Source of the DNA: an uncultured Dysosmobacter sp.
Lineage (GTDB): Bacteria; Bacillota; Clostridia; Oscillospirales; Oscillospiraceae
Length of the DNA: 64,000 bases
Reading direction: 5' to 3'
Assembly: GCA_934636905.1 (NCBI GenBank)
Contig: CAKUBJ010000001.1
Coordinates: 44,486 to 108,485, forward strand
The notes beneath the pieces were generated by a model that did no database searches, was not told the origin of the DNA, and was given only the letters and a program-made list of their open reading frames with translations. Shown in pieces: positions 24,137 to 32,540 of this stretch (positions within the stretch are counted from its first letter, which is position 1; every line of letters begins with the position of its first letter). Made by a program: the position numbers and the translations under genes.

Positions 24137-26287
24137 ATGTCAACCATTATCACCCATCGACAGTTCCCCGGCTACCACAAGTACGAGATGGATCTGGCCG
24201 GCCGTCCCCTGACTCTGGAGGTGGGCAAGCTGGCAGAACTGGCCAACGCCGCCGTCATGGTGGGCTACGGCGATACCCGCGTGCTCTGCTGCGCCACCGC
24301 CGCTCCCCGTCCCCGGGACGGTGTGGACTTCTTCCCCCTGAGCGTGGACTTTGAGGAGAAGATGTATTCCGTGGGCCGCATCCCCGGCAGCTTCAACCGC
24401 CGGGAGGGCCGTCCCGGCGAGAAGGGCATCCTCACCAGCCGGGTCATTGACCGCCCCATCCGCCCCCTGTTCCCCTACGACTTCCGCAATGACGTGTCCA
24501 TTATGTGCACTGTCATGTCCGTGGATCACGACTGCTCTCCCGAGATTGCTGCCCTCATCGGCACCTCCGCCGCTCTGGCCATCTCCGACATCCCCTGGAA
24601 CGGCCCCGTGGGCGCCGTGAAGATGGGTCTGGTGGACGGCCAGCTGGTCATCAACCCCAACAGCGAGCAGCGCAAGGTTTCCGATCTGGACGTCACCGTT
24701 GTCTCCACCGGCAAGAAGGTGGTCATGATCGAGGCCGGCGCCAATGAAGTCCCCAACGACAAGATGTTCGAGGCCATTCAGAAGGCCCATGAGGAGAACC
24801 AGAAGCAGATCGAGCTGATCAACCGGATGGTTTCCGAGATCGGCAAGCCCAAGTTCGACTATCCCCACGCCGCCTTCGATCAGGCGCTGTTTGACGACAT
24901 CGTGGCCAACTTCATGGACGAGGCCAAGGCCGCCATGGACACCGACGACAAGAACGTCCGCGAGCAGCGCTGGAACGCCATGATTGAGAAGTGGCACGAG
25001 AAGTATCTGGACGATCACCCCGATATGGATCAGTATCTGGAGGAGATCACCTACAAGTTCCAGAAGAAGATCGTCAAGGCGTGGCTGCTCGAAGGCCACC
25101 GCGTCGACGGCCGCCAGAAGAACGAGATCCGTCCTCTCGCTGCCGAAGTCGGCGTCCTGCCCCGCGTCCACGGCTCCGGCCTGTTCACCCGCGGCCAGAC
25201 GCAGGTGCTCTCCGTCTGCACGCTGGACACCCTGTCCGCCTGCCAGAAGCTGGACACCATCTGGGAAGAGACGGAAAAGCGCTATATGCACCACTACAAC
25301 TTCCCCGGCTACTCTGTGGGTGAGGCCAAGCCCGCCCGTTCCCCCGGCCGCCGGGAAATCGGCCACGGCGCTCTGGCTGAGCGCGCCCTGCTGCCGGTAA
25401 TTCCCTCCGTGGAGGACTTCCCCTACGCCATCCGCGTGGTATCCGAAGTGGTTTCCTCCAACGGCTCCACCTCTCAGGGCTCCATCTGCGGCTCCACGCT
25501 GGCACTGATGGATGCCGGCGTCCCCATCAAGGCGCCGGTGGCCGGCATCTCCTGCGGCCTGATTCAGGACGACAACGGCGGCTTCACCACCTTTATCGAT
25601 ATTCAGGGCGTGGAGGACTTCCACGGCGAAATGGACTTCAAGGTAGCCGGTACCAAGAAGGGCATCACCGCCATCCAGATGGATCTGAAGAACGACGGCC
25701 TCACCATGGAGATCATCAAGAACGCGCTGGACATCACCTATGACGCCCGCTGCGAGATTCTGGATCAGATCATGCTGCCCTGCATCTCCGAGCCTCGCAA
25801 GGAGGTTTCCAAGTATGCCCCCAAGATGATTGTCATGCACATCAATCCCGACAACATCCGGGACGTCATCGGCAAGGGCGGCTCCGTCATCCAGAAGATT
25901 GTGGCCGACACCGGTGCCAAGATCGACATTGACGACGACGGCACCATCCACATTGCCGCGGCGGACGCCTCCGCCTGCGACGCCGCCAAGAAGTGCATCG
26001 ATGACATTGTGTTCGTCCCCGAAATCGGCAAGCTGTACTACGGCCGCGTGGTGCGTCTCATGACCTTCGGCGCCTTTGTGGAACTGGCTCCCGGCAAGGA
26101 CGGTCTGGTGCACATCTCCAAGCTGGCCGACCACCGCATTGAGAAGGTGGAGGACGCCTGCAAGATCGGCGACATGATGTGGGTCAAGGTCACGGACATC
26201 GACGAAAAGGGCCGCGTGAACCTGAGCCACAAGGACGCCATGCGGGAAATCGCCGCCAAGGAAGCCAACGGTGAGCGGGTCAAGTAA
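24137..26287 (+). CDS. pnp: Polyribonucleotide nucleotidyltransferase (PNPase)
   Basis: A 716-aa phosphorolytic 3'-to-5' exoribonuclease. It has two RNase PH-like domains, the first containing PGSFNRREGRPGEKGILTSR and RPIRPLFP, the second GSGLFTRGQTQVLSVCTL and the SEVVSSNGSTSQGS active-site stretch. A KH domain (INPDNIRDVIGKGGSVIQKI) and an S1 domain (YYGRVVRLMTFGAFVELAPG) end the protein. Length and domain order are complete. AAAGGAGC lies 8 nt before the ATG. It degrades mRNA in the cytosol and often represses its own leader. Confidence 0.96.
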   Translation: MSTIITHRQFPGYHKYEMDLAGRPLTLEVGKLAELANAAVMVGYGDTRVLCCATAAPRPRDGVDFFPLSVDFEEKMYSVGRIPGSFNRREGRPGEKGILTSRVIDRPIRPLFPYDFRNDVSIMCTVMSVDHDCSPEIAALIGTSAALAISDIPWNGPVGAVKMGLVDGQLVINPNSEQRKVSDLDVTVVSTGKKVVMIEAGANEVPNDKMFEAIQKAHEENQKQIELINRMVSEIGKPKFDYPHAAFDQALFDDIVANFMDEAKAAMDTDDKNVREQRWNAMIEKWHEKYLDDHPDMDQYLEEITYKFQKKIVKAWLLEGHRVDGRQKNEIRPLAAEVGVLPRVHGSGLFTRGQTQVLSVCTLDTLSACQKLDTIWEETEKRYMHHYNFPGYSVGEAKPARSPGRREIGHGALAERALLPVIPSVEDFPYAIRVVSEVVSSNGSTSQGSICGSTLALMDAGVPIKAPVAGISCGLIQDDNGGFTTFIDIQGVEDFHGEMDFKVAGTKKGITAIQMDLKNDGLTMEIIKNALDITYDARCEILDQIMLPCISEPRKEVSKYAPKMIVMHINPDNIRDVIGKGGSVIQKIVADTGAKIDIDDDGTIHIAAADASACDAAKKCIDDIVFVPEIGKLYYGRVVRLMTFGAFVELAPGKDGLVHISKLADHRIEKVEDACKIGDMMWVKVTDIDEKGRVNLSHKDAMREIAAKEANGERVK

Positions 26288-26321
26288 CCCCTTGCATTTG
26301 TGAACTGCAAAATACGAACTG

Positions 26322-26358
26322 AAAAAGCGGGACAGGCATCGCCTGTCCCGCTTTTTAT
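26322..26358 (+). terminator. Bidirectional terminator after pnp
   Basis: AAAAAGCGGGACAGGC / GCCTGTCCCGCTTTTT with a 3-nt loop works for pnp and for the convergent zinc-ribbon gene. Confidence 0.92.
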
Positions 26359-26384
26359 ATGAATTTGATGCCGAAATCGGTGGT

Positions 26385-26792
26385 TCAGCTCAATGCGTTG
26401 GCAAAGAGAGCGACAATGGAGGCGCCGAAAACCACCGACAAAACGATGCCCACCAGTGCCCAGATCAGGGTAGCCCGCGCCCAGTTCTTCTTGGAGGGGT
26501 TCGTCCCGCCGCCGAAGGCCCAGACGAAGATCATAATAATCCCCACAATAGGGATGCAGGTCAGCAGCAGCGTGACAAACCAATCGCCCACGGATACCGG
26601 CGCATCTGCGGCCGCAGCAGCTCTCACCGGCGTTTCCACAACGGTTCTTATCGGTGCCTCCACGGTGCTGACCGGTGCTCCCACACCGCCCACCGGCGCG
26701 CCTGCGGCGCTCTGGCTCTTCAGAACCTTCCCGCAGTCGGGACATACATTTGCATCAACAGGAACTTCTTTCCCACAGTTTGGACAATACAT
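26385..26792 (-). CDS. Small zinc-ribbon membrane protein
   Basis: A 135-aa protein with the N-terminal zinc ribbon MYCPNCGKEVPVDANVCPDC (C3, C6, C17, C20), a Val/Ala/Pro linker, and two transmembrane helices (about 69-90 and 108-130) around a basic loop (NPSKKNWARATL). Its zinc ribbon has the same spacing as those in the kinase cluster 3 kb away, so it may be an orphan paralogue. It has its own promoter and shares a terminator with pnp. Function unknown. Confidence 0.72.
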   Translation of the reverse strand: MYCPNCGKEVPVDANVCPDCGKVLKSQSAAGAPVGGVGAPVSTVEAPIRTVVETPVRAAAAADAPVSVGDWFVTLLLTCIPIVGIIMIFVWAFGGGTNPSKKNWARATLIWALVGIVLSVVFGASIVALFANALS

Positions 26793-26857
26793 ATGTGTTT
26801 TCCCCCATCTCTATAAAATGATACAGCCGTCCGATGATGGCCATATCTTTGTCATAG

Positions 26858-26886
26858 AGTATAGTGCCCCGGCAGCGGCCTGTCAA
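26858..26886 (-). promoter_or_regulatory. Promoter of the small zinc-ribbon gene
   Basis: TTGACA and TATACT with a 17-bp spacer on the minus strand, 66 bp before the start codon. Confidence 0.75.
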
Positions 26887-26915
26887 GACAGAAGGGCAAT
26901 TTTGCGGATTTTCCC

Positions 26916-26966
26916 TTGACAACGCCGGTATTTTGGCTTTTCTATTCCCCGCAGGCGTGCTATACT
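26916..26966 (+). promoter_or_regulatory. Candidate mnmE promoter region
   Basis: TTGACA at 26916 pairs at 17 bp only with a poor -10 (TTTCTA), while a good TATACT at 26961 lacks a clear -35. Either could serve; the exact start is not resolved. Confidence 0.4.
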
Positions 26967-27002
26967 GTACCATATTGCAAAATCGCAGGGAGGATGCGCA
27001 AG

Positions 27003-28391
27003 ATGTCTGATCTCATTGCCGCCATTGCCACCGGCAGCGCCGCCGCTGCCATCGGCATTGTCCGGGTATCCGGCGAGGGCTGCTTTGCCGCCTGTGACCG
27101 GGTGTTCCGCCCCCGGAACGGGAAGCCCTTTGCCCAGCAGCCCTCCCATAAGATGGTGTTCGGCAACATGCTGGACGCCGCCGGGGCTGTCATCGACCAG
27201 GGGCTGGCCGTCCGCTTCGGCGGCGGCCACAGCTACACCGGGGAGGATTCTGCCGAATTTCACTGCCACGGCTCCCCCGTGGTGCTCCATACGCTGCTGT
27301 CCGCCCTGTTTGCCGCCGGAGCCAGACAGGCAAACGCCGGAGAGTTCACAAGGCGTGCCTTCCTGAACGGGAAGATGGATCTGACGGAGGCGGAAGCCGT
27401 CATCGACCTCATTGACGCCCAGTCCGCCGCTGCCGCGAAAAACGCTGCCGCCCAGCTGGAGGGCGGCCTCCGCCGCCGGCTGGAGCCGGTGCAGGAGGCG
27501 CTCATTGACATCACCAGCCGGTTTTACGCAGTGGTGGACTATCCGGACGAGGACATTGAGGACATTCGGCCGGAGCAGATCCGCGATGCGCTGCAAACCG
27601 CAGAAACCGCCCTGTCCCACCTGCTGGGGACAGCGCAGCGGGGGCGGGTACTGAAAAGCGGCGTCCGCACCGCCATTGTGGGACTGCCCAATGCAGGCAA
27701 ATCCTCCCTGCTGAATGCCCTGGCGGGCTATGACCGGGCCATCGTCACCGACGTCCCCGGCACCACCCGGGACACGGTGGAGGAAACCGTCACCTGCGGC
27801 GGCGTGCTGCTGCGGCTTATCGACACCGCCGGCATCCATGACACCGCCGACGCCGTGGAGCGGCTGGGAGTGGCGCGCAGCCGCAGAGCGGCGGAAACCG
27901 CCGATCTTGTGATTGCGGTGGCGGACGGCAGCGGGACACCGCCGGCCGCAGACAGGGAGATTCTCGCCCTTGCCGCCGGGGCACCTCACTGGATTTTTGC
28001 CGCCAGCAAGAATGACCTGAATCCTGTGGCCAGAACCGCCGTCCTCTGGGAATGCCCCGACGGCCTGCGGAAGCCGGACGCCGTTGTGTCCTTCAGTTCC
28101 GTGACTCCCGGCGGGCTGGATGCCCTGACGGAGGCCATCAGGAACAGCTTCCCCCCTGACGCCCCTGTCGACGCCGGCTCCCTCCTGACCAACGCCCGGC
28201 AGGAGTCCGCCGTCCGGCGGAGTCTGGAGGCGGTGCGGCGGGCGCTGTCGGCCCTGGAGGGAGGCCTGACCCCCGACGCAGTGCTCACCGACGCGGAGGA
28301 GGCCCTGGAGGCCGTGGGAGAGCTGACAGGCCGCACCGCCAGAGAGGAAATCGTCGGCGCCGTATTCAGCCGCTTCTGCGTCGGAAAATAA
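27003..28391 (+). CDS. mnmE: tRNA uridine-5-carboxymethylaminomethyl modification GTPase
   Basis: A 462-aa protein that, with MnmG, modifies U34 of certain tRNAs. It has an N-terminal tetrahydrofolate-binding domain (SDLIAAIATGSAAAAIGIVR, HGSPVVLHTLL, GEFTRRAFLNGKMDL), helical domain, and a G domain with P-loop GLPNAGKSSLLNAL, switch TDVPGTTRDTVEE, G3 DTAG and G4 SKND (usually NKxD). It ends in the invariant C-x-G-K tail (CVGK). The start at 27003 follows GGGAGG at 10 nt. mnmE normally follows jag and precedes mnmG; here both neighbours differ. Confidence 0.95.
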   Translation: MSDLIAAIATGSAAAAIGIVRVSGEGCFAACDRVFRPRNGKPFAQQPSHKMVFGNMLDAAGAVIDQGLAVRFGGGHSYTGEDSAEFHCHGSPVVLHTLLSALFAAGARQANAGEFTRRAFLNGKMDLTEAEAVIDLIDAQSAAAAKNAAAQLEGGLRRRLEPVQEALIDITSRFYAVVDYPDEDIEDIRPEQIRDALQTAETALSHLLGTAQRGRVLKSGVRTAIVGLPNAGKSSLLNALAGYDRAIVTDVPGTTRDTVEETVTCGGVLLRLIDTAGIHDTADAVERLGVARSRRAAETADLVIAVADGSGTPPAADREILALAAGAPHWIFAASKNDLNPVARTAVLWECPDGLRKPDAVVSFSSVTPGGLDALTEAIRNSFPPDAPVDAGSLLTNARQESAVRRSLEAVRRALSALEGGLTPDAVLTDAEEALEAVGELTGRTAREEIVGAVFSRFCVGK

Positions 28392-28416
28392 CCATGCTCC
28401 GGAATCCGGAACATGG
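28392..28416 (+). terminator. Hairpin at the end of mnmE
   Basis: CCATGCTCCGG / CCGGAACATGG forms an 11-bp stem with one mismatch directly at the stop codon. There is no T-run, so a terminator function is uncertain; a second hairpin follows at 28476. Confidence 0.45.
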
Positions 28417-28475
28417 CTGGCGCGTGAACACGCATTTTCTCCCTGCTGCGCCTGTTTTCGGAATTTCACAGCAAT

Positions 28476-28506
28476 GTGGGGGACACCCGAAAAGGGCGTC
28501 CCCCAC
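28476..28506 (+). repeat. Terminator-like hairpin, left copy flanking mobile-like element 1
   Basis: GTGGGGGACACCC-GAAAA-GGGCGTCCCCCAC. A near-identical hairpin recurs at 28731-28759 on the other side of the inserted element, so the pair looks like a duplicated target. Confidence 0.75.
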
Positions 28507-28729
28507 AGCGTGTCGAAAAAGTCTTTTCGCCCCGCTGAGCCAGTTTTCAGAACTTTATAAAAGTTCTGAAAACTGCAAATTTTAATGGCGCAGGACACCC
28601 TTCTTGGGTTATCTCCGCGCCAAGTGCCGCCGCTTTGCGGCGGTTACGCTCCGAAACGCGCCTGCGGGCGCAGTCCCGCGCACACCCTTCCTTACCGCCG
28701 CGGAAAACTCACCACTTTATCGACAGTCT
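28507..28729 (+). mobile_element. MITE-like element, copy 1 (223 bp, with a 64-bp insert)
   Basis: Begins AGCGTGTCGAAAAAGT and ends with the complement of AGACTGTCGATAAAGT, so the ends are imperfect inverted repeats (13 of 16). Inside is a hairpin GTTTTCAGAACTTT / AAAGTTCTGAAAAC. Copies at 41125-41283 and 62721-62880 are about 90% or more alike by eye and share orientation. This copy has about 64 extra bases containing a GCCGCCG hairpin. It lies between the convergent mnmE and nitroreductase genes and encodes no credible protein. Confidence 0.8.
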
Positions 28730-28730
28730 C

Positions 28731-28759
28731 TGGGGGACGCCCGAAAAGGGCGTCCCCCA
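28731..28759 (+). repeat. Terminator-like hairpin, right copy flanking element 1
   Basis: TGGGGGACGCCC-GAAAA-GGGCGTCCCCCA, then ACACCATTTTTT. It repeats the hairpin at 28476-28506 with one base change and is followed by a T-run, so it is probably a working terminator. Confidence 0.75.
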
Positions 28760-28791
28760 CACCATTTTTTGCTTTATTGAGAGAACGATCC

Positions 28792-29304
28792 TCAAAGATA
28801 GCGGACAAGGTCTTCCACGGGCTTGCGCATAGCGTGAAGCTTGGCGGGGTGGGCGCCCTCCGCCGGATAGCCCAGAGGAAGCATGGCAATCATGTTCAGC
28901 CCCGCCATCTCCGGGAAGGCCACCAGCAAGTCCGCCGGACGGAACATCCCCACATAGGTGGTGCCCAGCCCCAGCTCCGCCGCCTGAAGCATCATCTGCG
29001 TCACGGCAATGGCGGCGTCGATTTCCCCGTGATCCTTCCCGTCGTGCTCCCGGTGCCAGGACTCGGCGGGATCATAGCCCACGGCGATGACCACCGGGGG
29101 ATGGAAGTGGCAGCCCATGCAGGCGTCCGCCTTTTCCAGTGCCTCAGGGCTTTGCAGAACGAAGATCCGCTGGGGCTGATTGTTGTGGGCGGTGGGGGCG
29201 CTGCGGCCGGCCTCAAGAATCAGATCCAGCTTCTCCCGCTCTACAGGACGGGTATCAAATTTCCGCAGGGAATAGCGTTCCCCGCACAGTTTTTCAAAAT
29301 CCAT
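28792..29304 (-). CDS. Nitroreductase-family protein
   Basis: A 170-aa FMN-dependent oxidoreductase-like protein. It starts MDFEKLCGERYSLRKFD, the S-x-R-x-F-x motif for FMN phosphate binding, followed by ILEAGRSAPTAHNNQPQRI, and ends in a helix with the typical LPLGYPAE motif. These enzymes use NAD(P)H to reduce nitro or quinone compounds; the natural substrate is unknown. The start at 29304 follows AAGGAGGATT. It is likely a short monocistronic unit next to the sporulation pair. Confidence 0.87.
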   Translation of the reverse strand: MDFEKLCGERYSLRKFDTRPVEREKLDLILEAGRSAPTAHNNQPQRIFVLQSPEALEKADACMGCHFHPPVVIAVGYDPAESWHREHDGKDHGEIDAAIAVTQMMLQAAELGLGTTYVGMFRPADLLVAFPEMAGLNMIAMLPLGYPAEGAHPAKLHAMRKPVEDLVRYL

Positions 29305-29389
29305 ACCGGAATCCTCCTTGCTTGTATCGGATGCTGGCTGTATTGTATCACAGTCATGCTCCCGCCGCAATCCTCCGCCGGAAAACTTT

Positions 29390-29914
29390 TCAGTGCTGGC
29401 TCCACAGGCCGTTCTGCTTCAGCATGGCCTCGCACTGTTCCCGGCGGCGGGTATCGTAAAACTCGATATACTTCAGGGCGTAAATATCCGTCACGATATA
29501 CCGCTCCCGCCCCGGCTGGTAAATGGTGATGAAGTCGTTGCCCACATCGTAGAGGATTCCCTCCCACGACACAGTACCCTGAGTTCCTACTAAAAAGGTG
29601 GCCACCACATAGCTGCCTTCGTTCCGGGCCAGCATCCCTTTAATGGAACCTTTATGAGCCTCCTCCACGCTGAGGGGGTTCTGGATCGTCTCTTCCGGCA
29701 GATCTGTCCGCATCCCCGGCAGATTGCCCATGGGCATCATCTGCCCGCCGGGCATGGTGACGTATTCCGATCCCTCCGGTGACTGCCAGGAGTGCGCATC
29801 ACCGGCGCTCCTCGTCTCCGTTTGTCCGCCGCCGCTGATTTCCGCCTGCCAGTCGCCGCCGGGAACGGGGCGGGAGGCGGTGCCTGCCGTGTAAGTATTC
29901 TGAAAGCGCTGCAT
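29390..29914 (-). CDS. gerQ: Spore coat protein GerQ-like
   Basis: A 174-aa protein with a disordered Gly/Gln/Met-rich N-terminal half and a C-terminal domain of about residues 82-160 (GSIKGMLARNEGSYVVATF, FITIYQPGRERYIVTDIYALKYIEFYD), which fits the GerQ/YwdL spore coat family. In Bacillus, GerQ is needed to keep the cortex hydrolase CwlJ in the coat. Here it directly follows cwlJ, 12 bp apart, as in Bacillus. The ATG at 29914 follows GAGAGGTG; an in-frame GTG lies 9 nt upstream. Confidence 0.8.
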   Translation of the reverse strand: MQRFQNTYTAGTASRPVPGGDWQAEISGGGQTETRSAGDAHSWQSPEGSEYVTMPGGQMMPMGNLPGMRTDLPEETIQNPLSVEEAHKGSIKGMLARNEGSYVVATFLVGTQGTVSWEGILYDVGNDFITIYQPGRERYIVTDIYALKYIEFYDTRRREQCEAMLKQNGLWSQH

Positions 29915-29926
29915 AAAAAACACCTC

Positions 29927-30367
29927 TCAAGTCCTGTAATAAGCATCCGTGGGATTATAAAAGCAGTGATCCCCGATGCGGGTCTGCCAGTAGCCCACCT
30001 CCGAGGGGAACCGGCTCCGGCACTGGGGGCCGAAGGGATTGTAAAACCACAGGGATTCTGCCACATCCGGGATGCGGTTGCCCACAATCGCCCAGTCGGC
30101 GATGTCATAGTGAATCTGCTCCGGCTGCATATTATAAATGTTCTGGGGGTTGTAGGCGCCGTTTTCCGTCTCCGAGGCGCACACAAACTGGTAGGGCTGG
30201 AAAATAATCCTGCGGATGCTGCCCTGCCCTACCCGGGCGTACTCTCCGCCCCGGGCGTTGACGCGGTTCATCACCACCCCTGCCACCGCCTTCATCCCTG
30301 TGTCGCCCTCTCCGCCCGCTTCGCACTGGATCAGCCGCGCCAGCAGCTCCCGATCGGAATAAGCCAT
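29927..30367 (-). CDS. cwlJ: Spore cortex hydrolase CwlJ-like
   Basis: A 146-aa SleB/CwlJ-type hydrolase that degrades muramic-lactam cortex during germination. It has no signal peptide, as expected for CwlJ, which reaches the coat from the mother cell. Family motifs include LARLIQCEAGGEGDTGMKAV (catalytic glutamate in EAGGEG), VAGVVMNRVN and the C-terminal GDHCFYNP. AAGGGGTGATG precedes the ATG. It forms a two-gene unit with gerQ. A CATAGAAT box near 30416-30423 could be a sporulation sigma -10, but the -35 is not convincing. Confidence 0.88.
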   Translation of the reverse strand: MAYSDRELLARLIQCEAGGEGDTGMKAVAGVVMNRVNARGGEYARVGQGSIRRIIFQPYQFVCASETENGAYNPQNIYNMQPEQIHYDIADWAIVGNRIPDVAESLWFYNPFGPQCRSRFPSEVGYWQTRIGDHCFYNPTDAYYRT

Positions 30368-30607
30368 GGTTCATCACCCCTTGTGCAATCGATGGATGGC
30401 AGTCCTGCCATTGGCATTCTATGCGCCGCCTGCGCCGCAGGTGCGGGAAAGGGCTGCAATTTCTGCGGGGGAAGAGACACGGCTCCGGCGGACAGGCAGC
30501 ACCTGCCGGGGAAGGGACAAAGATGCCGGAAAGGAACGGCGGCAGGCTTGTGTTCTCCCGGCAATCGGTGGCACAATGGGCGAAGAATAGAGATACAAGG
30601 TGAGAAC

Positions 30608-31727
30608 ATGAACAAAGACCTGACCCGGGGGCCGGTGATGCGCTCCATGCTGCTGTTTGCGGTGCCCATGATTCTGGGAAACCTTCTGCAGCAGTGCTAC
30701 AATATTGCGGACACCCTGATTGTGGGGCAGTTTCTGGGAAAGGACGCGCTGGCGGCCGTAGGCTCCTCCTTTACGCTGATGACCTTCCTGACCTCCATCC
30801 TGCTGGGACTGTGCATGGGCAGCGGGGCCCTGTTTTCCATCCGGTTCGGACAGCGGGATGAAAAGGGACTCCGGGAGGCGGTACGGGCTTCCTTCGTGCT
30901 GATTGCGGCAGCGGCGCTGGTGCTGAATGTGCTGGCCTTTGCCTGCCTGGACGCTCTGAAAGCCTTTCTCCGGGTTCCGGAGGAGGTGTGGCCGCTGATG
31001 CGGGCGTATCTGGCGGTGATTTTTTTCGGCATTGCCCTCTATGCGTGGTTCCGGTGCCCGCAGCTGCGGGGCATCGGCGGGAACTTCCACATCCGGCGGG
31101 GATGCCTCCGGGAAATCGCAGGCTACTCCGTTTTGACCTGTGTCCAGCAGTCGGTGATGAATCTGGGGATTCTGATGGTGCAGGGGTTGGTGAACAGCTT
31201 TGGCTCCACGGTGATGGCGGCGTTTGCGGCGGCGGTGAAAATCGACGCTTTCGCCTATATGCCCGTGCAGGATTTCGGAAACGCCTTTTCCACCTTCATT
31301 GCCCAGAACTACGGCGCGGGGAAGGAAGCCCGCATCCGGACGGGTCTGAAGGGCGCGGCTGCGGTGTCCGGGCTGTTTTGTGTGGGGGTGTCGGCGCTGG
31401 TGTGGGTGTTTGCCGCCCCGCTGATGACCCTGTTTGTAGAAAAGAGCGAAACCGGCATCATTCTGGAGGGCGTCCGCTACCTGCGCATTGAGGGGGCGTT
31501 CTACCTGCGGCATCGGCTGCCTGTTCCTGCTGTACGGCCTGTACCGGGCACTGGCCTATGGGTTGTCGGCGGTGCCGTCCATTGGCGTGACCGGTATCTG
31601 GTGGTCGGTGCCCATCGGCTGGGCGCTGGCGGACATTACGGGGATTCTCTATTACATCCTCCGCAGAAAGCGGCTGCTGTCGTCATGGGAACCGGAAGCC
31701 GCTGCAAATGAGAATAAAAATGCATAA
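30608..31727 (+). pseudogene. MATE-family efflux pump, decayed
   Basis: The 5' part encodes a normal MATE N terminus (MNKDLTRGPVMRSMLLFAVP, then LLQQCYNIADTLIVGQFLG). Around 31030-31060 the frame jumps from the fourth to the middle helices (GIALYAWFRCPQL), consistent with an in-frame loss of roughly 90 codons. Near 31503-31506 an extra base shifts frame: AFY continues as CGIGCLFLLYGLYRAL only in the next frame. A further gap joins YRAL to AYGLSAVPSIGV. The tail (GVTGIWWSVPIGW) is intact in the third frame up to 31727. MATE proteins export drugs using Na+ or H+; this copy should be inactive. Confidence 0.82.
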
Positions 31728-31760
31728 GAAAAAAGGAGCCAAACGGCTCCTTTTTCTTAT
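31724..31760 (+). terminator. Bidirectional terminator
   Basis: ATAAGAAAAAAGGAGCC / GGCTCCTTTTTCTTAT with an AAAC loop serves the MATE remnant and the convergent HAD gene. Confidence 0.9.
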
Positions 31761-32413
31761 CTGGTTTCGGATTGCACCAGTTCCTCGTAGGAACGGATGT
31801 AGTAGTCGCTGAGCCGCTGAATCTCCGGCTGGTCGGCCTCCTGCGTGATGTCGTACACCCCGGCCACCCGGAAACCCGCCGCCTTGGCGGTGCGGATGGC
31901 ATACAGGGCGTCCTCAAAGACCACGGTGTCCCGCTTGTTGGACTGAAGCCGCCGCAGAGCCATCTCGTAAATCTCGGCGCTTTCGGATTTGTGATTTCCG
32001 GCGTCGGTCGAGGTGACAATCCCCCGGAAATAGCGGTCAATCCCTGCGGTTTTCAGGGCTTTCTCCGTCAGCCGCCGGTGGGTGGCGGTGGCCACATACA
32101 TCCAGACGCCCTCCATTTTCAGAATGGAGAGGAATTTTTCAAGTCCCGGCTTGGGGCGCACCCGGCTGGAGTAAAACGCCTCCATCCGGATGACAATCTG
32201 GTTGATGGCCTCCTCCTGGGACCAGGGCAGGCCGCAGACCTCCCGCAGGTAGGGAACCACCTCACGGTCCGGCATGGTTCGCAGCATCTGCAGCTGCTCC
32301 GGTGTCGCGGTGATGCCCGCTTCCTGCAAAAAGGAGGGGCCAAGTTCCCGCCATGTGGGCATGGAGTCCAGCAGGGTGCCGTCCATATCAAAAATTGCGC
32401 TTTGTAACCGCAT
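31757..32413 (-). CDS. HAD-superfamily phosphatase, beta-phosphoglucomutase-like
   Basis: A 218-aa hydrolase. Motif I is FDMDGTLLDS (nucleophile aspartate near residue 9), motif II ATATHRR, and the C-terminal acidic motif VVFEDALYAIRTAKAAGF. The helical cap between motifs I and II fits subclass I HAD enzymes acting on small phosphosugars or similar compounds. CTGAGG precedes the ATG at 32413; a longer frame upstream lacks a ribosome site. The gap to metG is 127 bp with no clear element. Confidence 0.85.
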   Translation of the reverse strand: MRLQSAIFDMDGTLLDSMPTWRELGPSFLQEAGITATPEQLQMLRTMPDREVVPYLREVCGLPWSQEEAINQIVIRMEAFYSSRVRPKPGLEKFLSILKMEGVWMYVATATHRRLTEKALKTAGIDRYFRGIVTSTDAGNHKSESAEIYEMALRRLQSNKRDTVVFEDALYAIRTAKAAGFRVAGVYDITQEADQPEIQRLSDYYIRSYEELVQSETR

Positions 32414-32540
32414 GAAATACCTCAGTTCTGAAAAAATGGATACGGGAAAAATACTTTGGCCTGAGTGCCCGGGGCACATCCATCAGGCCGCAGACTGGCA
32501 GGGGATGGTCAGGAGGGGGACCTGTCCCCCTCCCGGGGAA

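Noticed and set aside
24140-26230. 696-codon open frame antisense to pnp
   Set aside because: Shadow frame of a certain PNPase gene; the composition is typical of antisense GC-rich frames.
28585-29529. Open frames starting MAQDTLLG at 28585, 41202 and 62799
   Set aside because: They lie inside the repeated MITE-like elements, have no ribosome site and run on into unrelated flanks, so they are repeats and not genes.
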